Shown here in pieces: positions 26,422 through 34,057 of a stretch of 64,000 bases of DNA. The position numbers and the translations under genes were made by a program. The notes under the pieces were generated by a model. That model was given only the letters and a program-made list of their open reading frames with translations. It was not told where the DNA came from and ran no database searches. Origin of the DNA: Lewinellaceae bacterium (GTDB taxonomy: Bacteria; Bacteroidota; Bacteroidia; Chitinophagales; Saprospiraceae); assembly GCA_020636075.1 (NCBI GenBank), contig JACJYO010000003.1, positions 682,001-746,000 of the forward strand, in the 5' to 3' direction. Numbering within the stretch: position 1 is the stretch's first letter; each line of letters starts with the position of its first letter.

Positions 26422-27369
26422 ATGAAAAAGTTTCTACTGCTTTGCCTCTTGGTTGCAAACCTGCTAGCTTGTACAATGACTCGTGAAAACCGCCTGAACA
26501 ACTGGAAAATTGCCTACAACGTGTTAGTCGACAGTGCAAACGACAATTACGATGTATTCGTTATGAATACCGATGGCTCGGGAAAACGAAATATTACAAA
26601 TCATCCGGATGTGGCCTGGACCTATTACGCCTGGAAAAACCGCCTGTTTTTCATTTCCGATCGCGATACTTGCCGGCGTTGTTATTTTTTATACGAAATG
26701 GATAACCACGGCCGTAATCCCCGAAAAGTTACTCCACTGCAATTGGAAGACTCTTGGATGAGCAGCCGTAATAACGGCCGCGAACTGGTCGTTACCGGCC
26801 GTATCGGGAAAGAGGTGCGCATGCAGTTATTTTTGGTAGATAGCGAAACCGGTTCCTTCAGGCAATTGACCAACGACACAGTTGCACTATACCGGGATCC
26901 GCTTTTTTCTCCGGATGGCACTCAGATTGTTTTTGCTTATAAAAAAAATCGCCGTGACCGGAATGAAATTGAAGAACTGTACGGTATGCATGCCGATGGT
27001 TCCGAAATGTATCAGCTCACACATTTCCCTGCCAATGATACTACGGCCAAATGGCACAGTTACCATGCCGGCCCGCCGCGCTGGAACAAACAGGAAAATT
27101 TTATTAGTTACCAATCTTTTCAAAACGGAAAATACAGTCTGTACGCTGTTGCTCCAGACGGTTCCCGCCAATGGAAGCTGACGGATAATAATATTGATGA
27201 AGGCTGGCATGATTGGAGCCCTGACGGGCGTTGGTTATTTTTAGAAACCTTTGATACGGAACAAACCCAATTTGCAATTCACCGGATGGATTGGCAAATG
27301 AAAACTTTGCTACAGCTGACGGATACGACGTATAAATATCAACAGGCGCCGGTAGTTATTTGGAAATAG
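26422..27369 (+). CDS. TolB-like (PD40 repeat) lipoprotein
   Basis: A 315-residue lipoprotein, signal MKKFLLLCLLVANLLAC with Cys17 in the LLAC lipobox. The mature part is a run of WD40-like PD40 units: YDVFVMNTDGSGKRNITNHPD, YFLYEMDNHGRNPRKVTPL, PLFSPDGTQIVFAY..EELYGMHADGSEMYQLTHFP and YSLYAVAPDGSRQWKLTDN..GWHDWSPDGRWLFLE. This predicts a beta-propeller facing the periplasm, resembling the TolB propeller but without its N-terminal domain. Such proteins are usually sensors or binding platforms. Its 3' end overlaps the convergent radical SAM gene by 14 bases. No Tol/Pal genes are nearby, so a TolB role is not implied. Confidence 0.82.
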   Translation: MKKFLLLCLLVANLLACTMTRENRLNNWKIAYNVLVDSANDNYDVFVMNTDGSGKRNITNHPDVAWTYYAWKNRLFFISDRDTCRRCYFLYEMDNHGRNPRKVTPLQLEDSWMSSRNNGRELVVTGRIGKEVRMQLFLVDSETGSFRQLTNDTVALYRDPLFSPDGTQIVFAYKKNRRDRNEIEELYGMHADGSEMYQLTHFPANDTTAKWHSYHAGPPRWNKQENFISYQSFQNGKYSLYAVAPDGSRQWKLTDNNIDEGWHDWSPDGRWLFLETFDTEQTQFAIHRMDWQMKTLLQLTDTTYKYQQAPVVIWK

Positions 27370-28885
27370 CCGGACAGTTCACTTCGCCGGCTTCGTTTGA
27401 CCCCACCATTCGCCACCAAACCATCCCTCCTCGTGCGAGCATCATTTTCCCAAAAAACTTCAATCCCGGAAATGAAAAACCGCGTCCGGCCAGTTTAGCC
27501 TTATGCCAATGCACGGCATTGACAGTCCAGCGGACAGCATAGTCGTAATACCGGCGAGAGTAGTTGCGCTGAAAATCCAGATCGCGGTCGGTGCGATCAA
27601 CCCAAGGCAGCGCACTGTGGATGGAAGTCTGCACATCTTCATACAGGCCGGTGCCTTTGATCGGATAGGCCACCGTAATGGTGAACAAGTCGGGATTGGA
27701 AACTTTGAGGTGCTCAACGGTTTCCCGAATATCGCTTTCTGTTTCGCCCGGATAACCGAGCATGATAAATGTGCCTGCCTGAATACCGGCGCGGCGCGAG
27801 GCCTGGATCATACTGCGGACCTGCTGCACGTCTACCCGGCGATCCATGGCATCGATTATGCGTTGTGAGCCACTTTCCGCACCGATCCATACCCGAAAAC
27901 AGCCGCAATCTTTCAGCATTTGGACCACATCTTCACTTAGTCGGTCGGCCCGGGTAATGCATTCGAATTGTACCCGGATCGAGCGTATCTCCAGTTCATC
28001 GCGAAATGCCTGCAACCATTTATGGCTTATGGTGAATACGTCATCGACAAACCAGATCAGGTCAAATTCGTAGTGCGTCTGCAGCCACTCAATTTCATCA
28101 ACGACGACTTTTGGGGACCGTCGCCGGTAGCTCTGGCCATACACGGCTGTGCTGCACCAGCGGCAGGTATACGGGCACCCACGTTGTGTGCTCAAACTGA
28201 CTGCACTATGCCCATGTGCCTGTTTCCAGGCATTCAGATACTTTTGGAGGTTGATTTTCTGCCTGTTTGGAAGCGGCAACTGGTCCAGGTCTCGAATTTT
28301 TTCCCGAGGTGCTGTGCGATGAACGGAACCGTCGGGGAGGCGGCAAGCAAGCCCATTCAGGTTGCCGATGACGCGAAGCGGGTCGCGGTTTACCTGAGTT
28401 TTAAAATCCGCAATCTGCAATCCGCAATTCGCAATTTCAAGCAAAGTCTGTTCGCCTTCACCGATAACCAGCAAATCGGCGCCTGCACCCAGGTATCCAT
28501 CGGTGTTGTGTGTAACGTCGGGTCCGCCGAGCACGATGAGGCAATCTTGCAGGCTATTTTGGTTTCGGATAAACTCAATGATCGCAATAACATTGCGTTT
28601 GGTCATCAGATTGGTGTACAACGCCACGATTTTGGGGCGCTGTTCGAGCAGGTAGGTTTGCAACGATTCGCGCGTGGAGAACGTCGTATCGAAAACAGTA
28701 TTTTCAACACCATGCCGGTCCAACCAAGCCGACAGGTAAAGAATACCCAAAGGTGGATAGGGCTTCATAATCGCCTGCTCTTTTGGGTCTTCGTGCAGAA
28801 AATAACCGTGTGTAAGTACCATGTATCGCGAACCTCCGGTTCGCGGCCAGCCGGGGCTGGCAACTACCGGGGAATTAATGAGCAC
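27356..28885 (-). CDS. B12-binding-domain radical SAM protein
   Basis: A 509-residue enzyme with an N-terminal cobalamin-binding domain (about 22-145: MKPYPPLGILYLSAWL, VALYTNLMTKRNV, VLGGPDVTHN, VIGEGEQTL) and a radical SAM core (about 225-440) with the cluster motif C237-x3-C241-x2-C244 in RGCPYTCRWC. Later elements are GAESGSQRIIDAMDR and FIMLGYPGETESDI. Members act in lipid, antibiotic and hopanoid modification; the substrate here is unknown. Two repeat-derived segments lie in frame: residues 15-21 (PRTGGSR region, palindrome 28827-28845) and 151-162 (IANCGLQIADFK, repeat 28400-28435). The start may be 28885 (MLINSPVV) or 28822 (MVLTHGYF); a -7 box at 28942 suits the longer form. Confidence 0.87.
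   Translation of the reverse strand: MLINSPVVASPGWPRTGGSRYMVLTHGYFLHEDPKEQAIMKPYPPLGILYLSAWLDRHGVENTVFDTTFSTRESLQTYLLEQRPKIVALYTNLMTKRNVIAIIEFIRNQNSLQDCLIVLGGPDVTHNTDGYLGAGADLLVIGEGEQTLLEIANCGLQIADFKTQVNRDPLRVIGNLNGLACRLPDGSVHRTAPREKIRDLDQLPLPNRQKINLQKYLNAWKQAHGHSAVSLSTQRGCPYTCRWCSTAVYGQSYRRRSPKVVVDEIEWLQTHYEFDLIWFVDDVFTISHKWLQAFRDELEIRSIRVQFECITRADRLSEDVVQMLKDCGCFRVWIGAESGSQRIIDAMDRRVDVQQVRSMIQASRRAGIQAGTFIMLGYPGETESDIRETVEHLKVSNPDLFTITVAYPIKGTGLYEDVQTSIHSALPWVDRTDRDLDFQRNYSRRYYDYAVRWTVNAVHWHKAKLAGRGFSFPGLKFFGKMMLARGGMVWWRMVGSNEAGEVNCPAISK
28400..28435. repeat. gcggattgcagattgcgg repeat inside the radical SAM gene
   Basis: On the plus strand the words aatccgcaatctgcaatccg and caattcgcaattt follow each other; the minus strand encodes IANCGLQIADFK. 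The same gcggatt words build the 30-bp inverted repeat at 15170-15321. The peptide sits between the cobalamin domain and the radical SAM core. Confidence 0.7.
28827..28845. repeat. cgcgaacc-tcc-ggttcgcg palindrome, copy 1
   Basis: A perfect 8-bp inverted repeat with three-base centre near the 5' end of the radical SAM gene. Other copies: 29003-29021 and 45652-45670, each with a different centre (ggc, gct). Confidence 0.85.
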
Positions 28886-28941
28886 AATGCAATTAGTTTT
28901 TTACCGGGGGTTAAAAAGCCAGGGGGATTTAATTTTAAAAA

Positions 28942-28949
28942 CAAAAGTA
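28942..28949 (-). promoter_or_regulatory. Putative -7 promoter box for the radical SAM gene
   Basis: The minus strand reads TACTTTTG, 56 bases upstream of the start at 28885. It lies in the divergent intergenic region shared with the pentapeptide gene. Confidence 0.45.
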
Positions 28950-28997
28950 CCCTGTCTAAAGTGATTCATTAATCTGCAAAACCAACTTTGTCAATGT

Positions 28998-29030
28998 TTT
29001 GGCGCGAACCGGCGGTTCGCGTTACATTTG
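28998..29030 (+). promoter_or_regulatory. Promoter of the pentapeptide gene, spacer filled by a palindrome
   Basis: TTTG (28998-29001) and TACATTTG (29023-29030) match the Bacteroidota -33 and -7 elements with a 21-base spacer. The spacer is occupied by the palindrome cgcgaacc-ggc-ggttcgcg (29003-29021). The ATG follows at 29053, giving a short leader of about 16 bases. Confidence 0.65.
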
Positions 29031-29052
29031 TCAGAACGCGAAAGCCTGTACA

Positions 29053-30327
29053 ATGGAAAACTCGGATAAGCATACTGAACTTGAACAGGAAAACCGGCGC
29101 CTGCGAGAACGCCTGGCTTTGCTGGAAGCCCAGCTACTGTTGCGGAAGGCTTCCCGTAACAAGCTGGTACTGGTACTGCTTCGCACCTTCACCGGGAAGT
29201 CACTTTACAGTAGCGTAACCCAACTGGTGGATGAGGTTGCAGAACGCCGCCTGGAGCGCGAGACCATCAAAAAAGTGCTTTACGCAACCTTGCGACGGGT
29301 AACCCGGGTCGGGGCGGTTATGCTACTGGTTGCCTTGGGGCCACTGGTATTGGCAGGTTTGCAAACGTATTACCTGAAAAAGCAGAACGAGAAACTGGAT
29401 ATTCAAAACAAACGGATCGAGCAACAAACGTACCTGCAGGAGGCTGAGCGGCGCAGTTCGCTTGTTTTTTTGTTTGACAATGTGCTGAACAAGGTAGACG
29501 AGGAACTCCGTATGAACCCCGGGCGTCGGGCGCTCAGCCCACAACTGGTGGGCCGGATCGTGGCATTGACCAAAGCACTGAAACCGTATCGTTTCCTGGA
29601 AGGGGATTCCATTACAGCGGAAATGAGCAGCCCGGAGCGCGGCCAGGTTTTACTCAGTCTCCTGGCGAGCAAGTTGAGTAAAAGCACCTACGATCAGATT
29701 TTTTTGCTGGCTGATTTTTCCTATACCACCCTGCAACATGTGAACCTGGATGGTGCTTACCTGCGAAACATAAATTTGTCCCATGCAGTGCTGGAATCGG
29801 TTTCGCTCACCGGAGCGGATTTGCGCAATGCGAACCTTGAAGGCGCTCAATTGCGTGGCGCCCGGGTACTGGCTACCGGCGGATCGGCTCGTCCGGCCAG
29901 TTTTGATTTTGCCAATTTTCATAAGGCAATCCTCAACAATTGCGACTTCAGCGGCTCGTCCTTCGATTATACCAACTTTACCCGGGCACAGCTCCACTTG
30001 GTAAGTTTTCGCAATGCATTTTTTAACCAGGCCCGGCTCGTCGAACTGCAAGCCGATACGCTGGATTTTGGTGGCGCCACGTTGTTGAATACGAACCTTT
30101 CCCTGCTGGAGAAAGACGCCGGGACAACCACCGTGTTCCATTGGCCGGATATTCATTTGGATACGGCTACTTACCGGCAAATCAGGCAGCTGCCTTTGCG
30201 TGCACTTCCCGTGTTGGATACAGCGCAGCGTGAGTTTCGGATCAAACGGGATACGTTTTATGTAGGCGACACCAGCCAACCAATTGTGGTGGAAGATTCG
30301 GTAGAATTGTTCCGGACCCGACAGTAG
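29053..30327 (+). CDS. Membrane-anchored pentapeptide-repeat protein with N-terminal coiled coil
   Basis: A 424-residue protein. ATG at 29053 is chosen (MENSDKHTELEQENRRLRERLALLEAQLL); the in-frame upstream extension is made of a palindrome and promoter. Residues about 5-32 form a coiled coil; one transmembrane helix lies at about 87-106 (VGAVMLLVALGPLVLAGLQ) followed by a second coiled segment (LKKQNEKLDIQNKRIEQQTYLQEAERR). Residues about 217-345 are pentapeptide repeats (ADFSYTTLQHVNLDGAYLRNINLSHAV...LTGADLRNANLEGAQLRGA), predicting a right-handed quadrilateral helix. The tail (about 360-424) is unlike known domains. The topology resembles other TM/pentapeptide proteins of unknown function; it lacks the features of a Qnr/MfpA gyrase mimic. 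It converges with the acyl-CoA ligase gene, 12 bases apart. Confidence 0.8.
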   Translation: MENSDKHTELEQENRRLRERLALLEAQLLLRKASRNKLVLVLLRTFTGKSLYSSVTQLVDEVAERRLERETIKKVLYATLRRVTRVGAVMLLVALGPLVLAGLQTYYLKKQNEKLDIQNKRIEQQTYLQEAERRSSLVFLFDNVLNKVDEELRMNPGRRALSPQLVGRIVALTKALKPYRFLEGDSITAEMSSPERGQVLLSLLASKLSKSTYDQIFLLADFSYTTLQHVNLDGAYLRNINLSHAVLESVSLTGADLRNANLEGAQLRGARVLATGGSARPASFDFANFHKAILNNCDFSGSSFDYTNFTRAQLHLVSFRNAFFNQARLVELQADTLDFGGATLLNTNLSLLEKDAGTTTVFHWPDIHLDTATYRQIRQLPLRALPVLDTAQREFRIKRDTFYVGDTSQPIVVEDSVELFRTRQ

Positions 30328-30339
30328 CAACCAGCCGCG

Positions 30340-32223
30340 CTAATCGTACATGGCTTCGATTTCCGCCCGGAATTTGTTCAAAATAACCCTACGCTTCAAT
30401 TTCAGCGTTGGTGTGAGTTCAGCTTCGGAGCCGTCGGCTTTGACGGGCTCCCATGGAGCAGCCAATAATGTGAATTTCTTGACCTGTTCGAATTTGCTGA
30501 GTTGCACATTGAGCCGCTCAAGCAGCATTTCATAGCGGCGCTGAACCTGTGGCAACCGGAGCATTTCAGCCAGGTTGGTCCAGGGTATGTTATGCCGTTG
30601 GCACCAGTCGCGGAGGCCATCTTCAGCCGGAACTAACAATGCAGATACGAATTTTACATCATCGCCAACCACCATGGCCTGCTCTACCAGGTAGTGTTCG
30701 CGGAGCGCCGATTCAATAGGGGCCGGGGCAATGTATTTTCCATGGCTGGTTTTCAGCAATTCTTTTTTGCGATCCGTGATTTTGAGGTATTTCAAACCAT
30801 TTCCCGATTCCACCCAGGTACCAACATCGCCGGTAGCAAACCAGCGCTCGCCATCGATCTCTCGAAAAACTTCGGCGGTTAACTCCGGTTGTTTGAAATA
30901 GCCAACCATTACGCCAGGGCTTTTGGCCAAAATCTCACCTTCTCCGGGCCGGTAGTCGGGACTGGGCTCAATGTGAAGTATCACGCCATCGAGCAAAGGA
31001 CCGACGGTGCCAAGCGACGCACCTCCAGGTGCTGGCCGGTTAAAACTCAGTGCCGGGGCAACTTCCGTCATGCCATATCCTTCCCGAACCTGAATCCCGG
31101 CTGCGTTGAACGTGCGCATAACGCGCACCGGGCAAGCGCTCGCTCCGGTGATGATCGTTTTGACGCATCCGCCAAGGGCTTCCCGCCATTTACTGAAAAT
31201 AAGCCAGTCTGCGATTTTCCACTTCAACGCAGTCAGGCCGGATGGCTTAAAATCAAAATACCAGTTGTCGGTAAGTTTCAAGGCCCAGAAAAACAGCCAG
31301 CGCTTTGGGCCGGTCAGTTCAAGTCCTTTGGCAATAATTTTTTCATAAACTTTTTCCAACAGGCGCGGAACCGTCGTGAAATAATGCGGACGGATGGCCC
31401 GCAGGTCGCCGGATTCGCCCCCCAGATTGTCGGTTCCGGTAAAAGTCACACTCCCGCCAAAGGCAGTGAAGGCGTAAACAGCCACCCGTTCAAAAATATG
31501 GCTGACCGGTAAGAAACTAAGCACCCGGTCTCCGGGTTCAAAGGGCAGGAATTTGCGGAGGGCTTCAATATTGAAAACGGCATTGGTGTGCGTGAGCATC
31601 ACTCCTTTGGGGTTGCCGGTGGTACCGGAGGTATACACCAGCGTCATTACCTGATCGGGGCGTATGCTGGCTTTGATGCGTTCGACTTCGGGGTAAATTT
31701 CATACGACAAACTGGCTGGGGATTCCTGGCCATCTGTCGGCTGTGATGCCGATGGCGTTGTGGGCTCAGGCCCCAACAGAACTTTCCAATCCCGTACTTC
31801 AGGACGTTCTACCAGGCTGAGAATTTCAATTAAATTGGGCAGATTGGCCTTGGCAGCAAGCACTTTGTCGTATAGATCGCCATCGCCTACAAAACAGTAC
31901 TTTGCTTCGGACTCCTGCAAAATGTATTGGTATTCCCGGGCACTGATCGTAGGGTACATCGGAACGTTGAGCACACCAATTTGGCCCATGGCAAATTCCA
32001 GGACTACCCAGTCCGGGCTGGTTTGATACACTACTGTGGCTACTTTATCGCCCGGTTGCAGGCCCAATTCCAATAGTCCGCGGCTAGCCCTGTTGACCAG
32101 ACGCACCATTTCAGCTGTAGAATAATACCGCCACTGTCCATCTACTTTGTGCCCGAAGGCTTTTTCCTGCGGGAACGATTCCAGTTGGTCGTAGAGATAA
32201 TCGAATAACCTTTTTTCCTCCAT
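30340..32223 (-). CDS. Long-chain fatty acid-CoA ligase (AMP-forming)
   Basis: A 627-residue ANL-family ligase that activates fatty acids to acyl-CoA via an acyl-adenylate. The P-loop-like motif is TLVYTSGTTGNPKGVMLTH (about 195-213); other core motifs are VLSFLPVSHIFERVAVY, REGYGMTEVAP (A5), WFATGDVGTW (A7) and ITDRKKELLKTSHGKYIAP (A8, K-containing). The C-terminus (ELTPTLKLKRRVILNKFRAEIEAMYD) has the A10 Lys region typical of FadD15/LACS-like enzymes. Length is as expected. A Ser/Pro/Gln-rich stretch (TTPSASQPTDGQESPAS) near 160-178 is a probable disordered insertion. It stands alone, followed by the convergent pentapeptide gene. Confidence 0.93.
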   Translation of the reverse strand: MEEKRLFDYLYDQLESFPQEKAFGHKVDGQWRYYSTAEMVRLVNRASRGLLELGLQPGDKVATVVYQTSPDWVVLEFAMGQIGVLNVPMYPTISAREYQYILQESEAKYCFVGDGDLYDKVLAAKANLPNLIEILSLVERPEVRDWKVLLGPEPTTPSASQPTDGQESPASLSYEIYPEVERIKASIRPDQVMTLVYTSGTTGNPKGVMLTHTNAVFNIEALRKFLPFEPGDRVLSFLPVSHIFERVAVYAFTAFGGSVTFTGTDNLGGESGDLRAIRPHYFTTVPRLLEKVYEKIIAKGLELTGPKRWLFFWALKLTDNWYFDFKPSGLTALKWKIADWLIFSKWREALGGCVKTIITGASACPVRVMRTFNAAGIQVREGYGMTEVAPALSFNRPAPGGASLGTVGPLLDGVILHIEPSPDYRPGEGEILAKSPGVMVGYFKQPELTAEVFREIDGERWFATGDVGTWVESGNGLKYLKITDRKKELLKTSHGKYIAPAPIESALREHYLVEQAMVVGDDVKFVSALLVPAEDGLRDWCQRHNIPWTNLAEMLRLPQVQRRYEMLLERLNVQLSKFEQVKKFTLLAAPWEPVKADGSEAELTPTLKLKRRVILNKFRAEIEAMYD

Positions 32224-32838
32224 TAGACAATGAAATTACACAACACCTTAAATTTTAAAACAATTTGGCTTTTTAAGTACTTGGCTTTGGGGCAGCTATA
32301 AAACGGCGCTAAAATGCGCAAAAATATCTTTGCGTCCTAACCGCAACCTTTGCCGAAGAGAGCACAGCGGTTTCGCCATTTTGTTTGGCAAACTACCCGG
32401 GGCAATGCCGTCGAACAGAATAAAATTTAAGTGAATTAATTATAAACAAAAAATTTAGCTTATTTTCTTTCCTTAAACATTTGTTTTTGAACCCATTTTG
32501 CCGGATATTTGTTACTCTTTTGGGAAAGCGTTCCTTTTCGTCCGGTCAATCAAGTGCTTCGACCGATAATCCTACCGAAAAGGGCTTCGAAAAATGATTT
32601 TGTGGAAATTATTTACACGACAAACCATTTTTTAGGTTGTCGTGTTTCTTGTTGTCTGAGTTTTTTGTCCTGAGAATTTGTTTAGGCTACTATAAACCTA
32701 AAGGACATGAAAAGCAGCAACACCAGGTTGTCCCGACACTATTTTGCGGCCTTCAAGGCGCCGTGAAACGTTTGGTTTTTTGCTCCAATTCCCAGGCAAA
32801 CCACAGTTGAAAACGGACTTAGTCAAACAGCAGGCAGG
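32224..32838. other. 615-base gap: divergent -7 boxes, a hairpin and a possible 19-codon ORF
   Basis: CAAAAATA (32319-32326, minus-strand -7 box TATTTTTG) overlaps TATCTTTG (32325-32332, plus-strand -7 box), so divergent transcription toward the ligase gene and the TPR gene is possible. A hairpin with arms acacgacaaac and ggttgtcgtgt lies at 32615-32645, followed by T-rich sequence. A short ORF at 32707-32766 starts MKSSNTRLSRHYFAAFKAP. The plus-strand leader before the TPR gene would be about 500 bases. No known RNA family is recognised; the region is AT-rich. Confidence 0.35.
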
Positions 32839-33879
32839 ATGAATACTACGACACAATTATTAAAATTGATTTTTAAGGGTCGGCTTGAGTTCGGCAACCC
32901 GCGGACGTTTGAAATGGTGCTGCGCCACTGGCAGAACCGTTTGGAAACGTATTTCAAAACAGATATTCTGTTTAAAGCGGAGGATGTGTTTTCGGAAGAA
33001 GACTATTCCCTGACAGTGCCGCAACAGAAGATCATGAATTCTGAAAAATCTTATCGCAGTACAACCGCACTGTTGGAAGAGATTGCCCAATTTGCTGTAG
33101 CCGGTAATATCTGGGCATGGTGTATTGACGATGGCAGCCTGCTGGATACCCAGAATATTGAGCCCGATTCCGACAAAGTGGCTGTACAGGAGTACCGGCG
33201 CGGGCGTACCCTCATCGAAGAGGGTGGTAAAGAACTGGAAGCTACAGAGGCCCTGAGCCGCGCTATTGAAAAATACGAACGCCATGCACTGGCCTATGAG
33301 CGTCGGGGGTATGTAAATTATAAATTGCAGAACTTCAATGATGCCTTACGCGATTTTGCCAAGAGCATCCGGTTTAACCCGAACAACCCTGAGGCTTATT
33401 ATGGAAGCGGTAAAATCAAGATGTTGAAAAACGACTGGGAAGGCGCTTTTCTGGACTTTGAAAAGGCCGTAAAGTCCTCCCTGGCTTTGCAACCCCTGCA
33501 TTGGTTGTCCCGGTTGAAAAAGGGCGAGTGCCTTTTTCATTCCAAAAAATACAAAGAAGCAGCCTATGAATTGCGGCTGTACCTGAAGCGCAATTTCCCG
33601 GAAGATGATCCCAACTTCCCGCGGCGCCGTCGTGCCGCTTATTTGTTGGGCAAAGCCTTGCTGGCGCTGAACGATGCCCCCGCAGCTTTGGAGGCATTTG
33701 ACCAAACGCTGTCATATCCTTCGGGTATTGAATTGGTTCCGGAGGCCGATGGGCTGTTGCAACGCGCTATTGCGATGCATCGCATCGGTAAGCCTGAATA
33801 TGCTTTCGACTTGCAAGCTGCAGCAAAAATGGGCTCCACAGAGGCGGCCCGGTTGTTGGAAGAATGGCAGGCAGCGTAA
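32839..33879 (+). CDS. Tetratricopeptide-repeat protein
   Basis: A 346-residue cytoplasmic protein. The N-terminal 110 residues (MNTTTQLLKLIFKGRLEFGNPRTFEMVLRHWQNRLETY) have no recognised domain and no signal peptide. From about residue 120 onward there are TPR units: EALSRAIEKYERHALAYERRGYVNYKLQNFNDALRDFAKSIRFNPNNPEAYYGSGKIKMLKNDWEGAFLDFEKAV, then SRLKKGECLFHSKKYKEAAYELRLYLK and AYLLGKALLALNDAPAALEAFDQTL. It likely serves as a protein-interaction scaffold. The gene has an unusually long upstream region and is followed by a terminator hairpin. Confidence 0.82.
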   Translation: MNTTTQLLKLIFKGRLEFGNPRTFEMVLRHWQNRLETYFKTDILFKAEDVFSEEDYSLTVPQQKIMNSEKSYRSTTALLEEIAQFAVAGNIWAWCIDDGSLLDTQNIEPDSDKVAVQEYRRGRTLIEEGGKELEATEALSRAIEKYERHALAYERRGYVNYKLQNFNDALRDFAKSIRFNPNNPEAYYGSGKIKMLKNDWEGAFLDFEKAVKSSLALQPLHWLSRLKKGECLFHSKKYKEAAYELRLYLKRNFPEDDPNFPRRRRAAYLLGKALLALNDAPAALEAFDQTLSYPSGIELVPEADGLLQRAIAMHRIGKPEYAFDLQAAAKMGSTEAARLLEEWQAA

Positions 33880-33977
33880 GATTGCTGCGGATCCCGCTCC
33901 GGATCAATTGATCGCCTGGCAGGTTCCTGGGCAGCATTCTTTTGCTTTTAAACGTTCCGCCCAGAACCGGAACCTGC

Positions 33978-34012
33978 AAATCGCCCGGTGTGTTGTTCGC
34001 GCCGGGCGATTT
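33978..34012 (+). terminator. Hairpin after the TPR gene, probable terminator
   Basis: Perfect 11-bp arms aaatcgcccgg and ccgggcgattt around a 13-base loop, then a short T-rich tract (gtatttcc). The weak T tract makes termination less certain. Confidence 0.6.
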
Positions 34013-34020
34013 GTATTTCC

Positions 34021-34028
34021 TACTTTTG
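34021..34028 (+). promoter_or_regulatory. Putative -7 promoter box for the Wzz/Wzy pair
   Basis: TACTTTTG matches TAnnTTTG and lies 29 bases before the start at 34058, right after the preceding hairpin. Confidence 0.5.
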
Positions 34029-34057
34029 CGCCCCAATTACATACTTGATCAAAAAAT

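Noticed and set aside
26422..27369. PD40 lipoprotein as TolB
   Set aside because: It is a lipoprotein, lacks the TolB N-terminal domain and has no tol/pal neighbours.
29053..30327. Pentapeptide protein as a quinolone-resistance (Qnr) protein
   Set aside because: It has a transmembrane anchor and coiled coils and only one block of repeats; Qnr proteins are soluble and almost wholly repeats.
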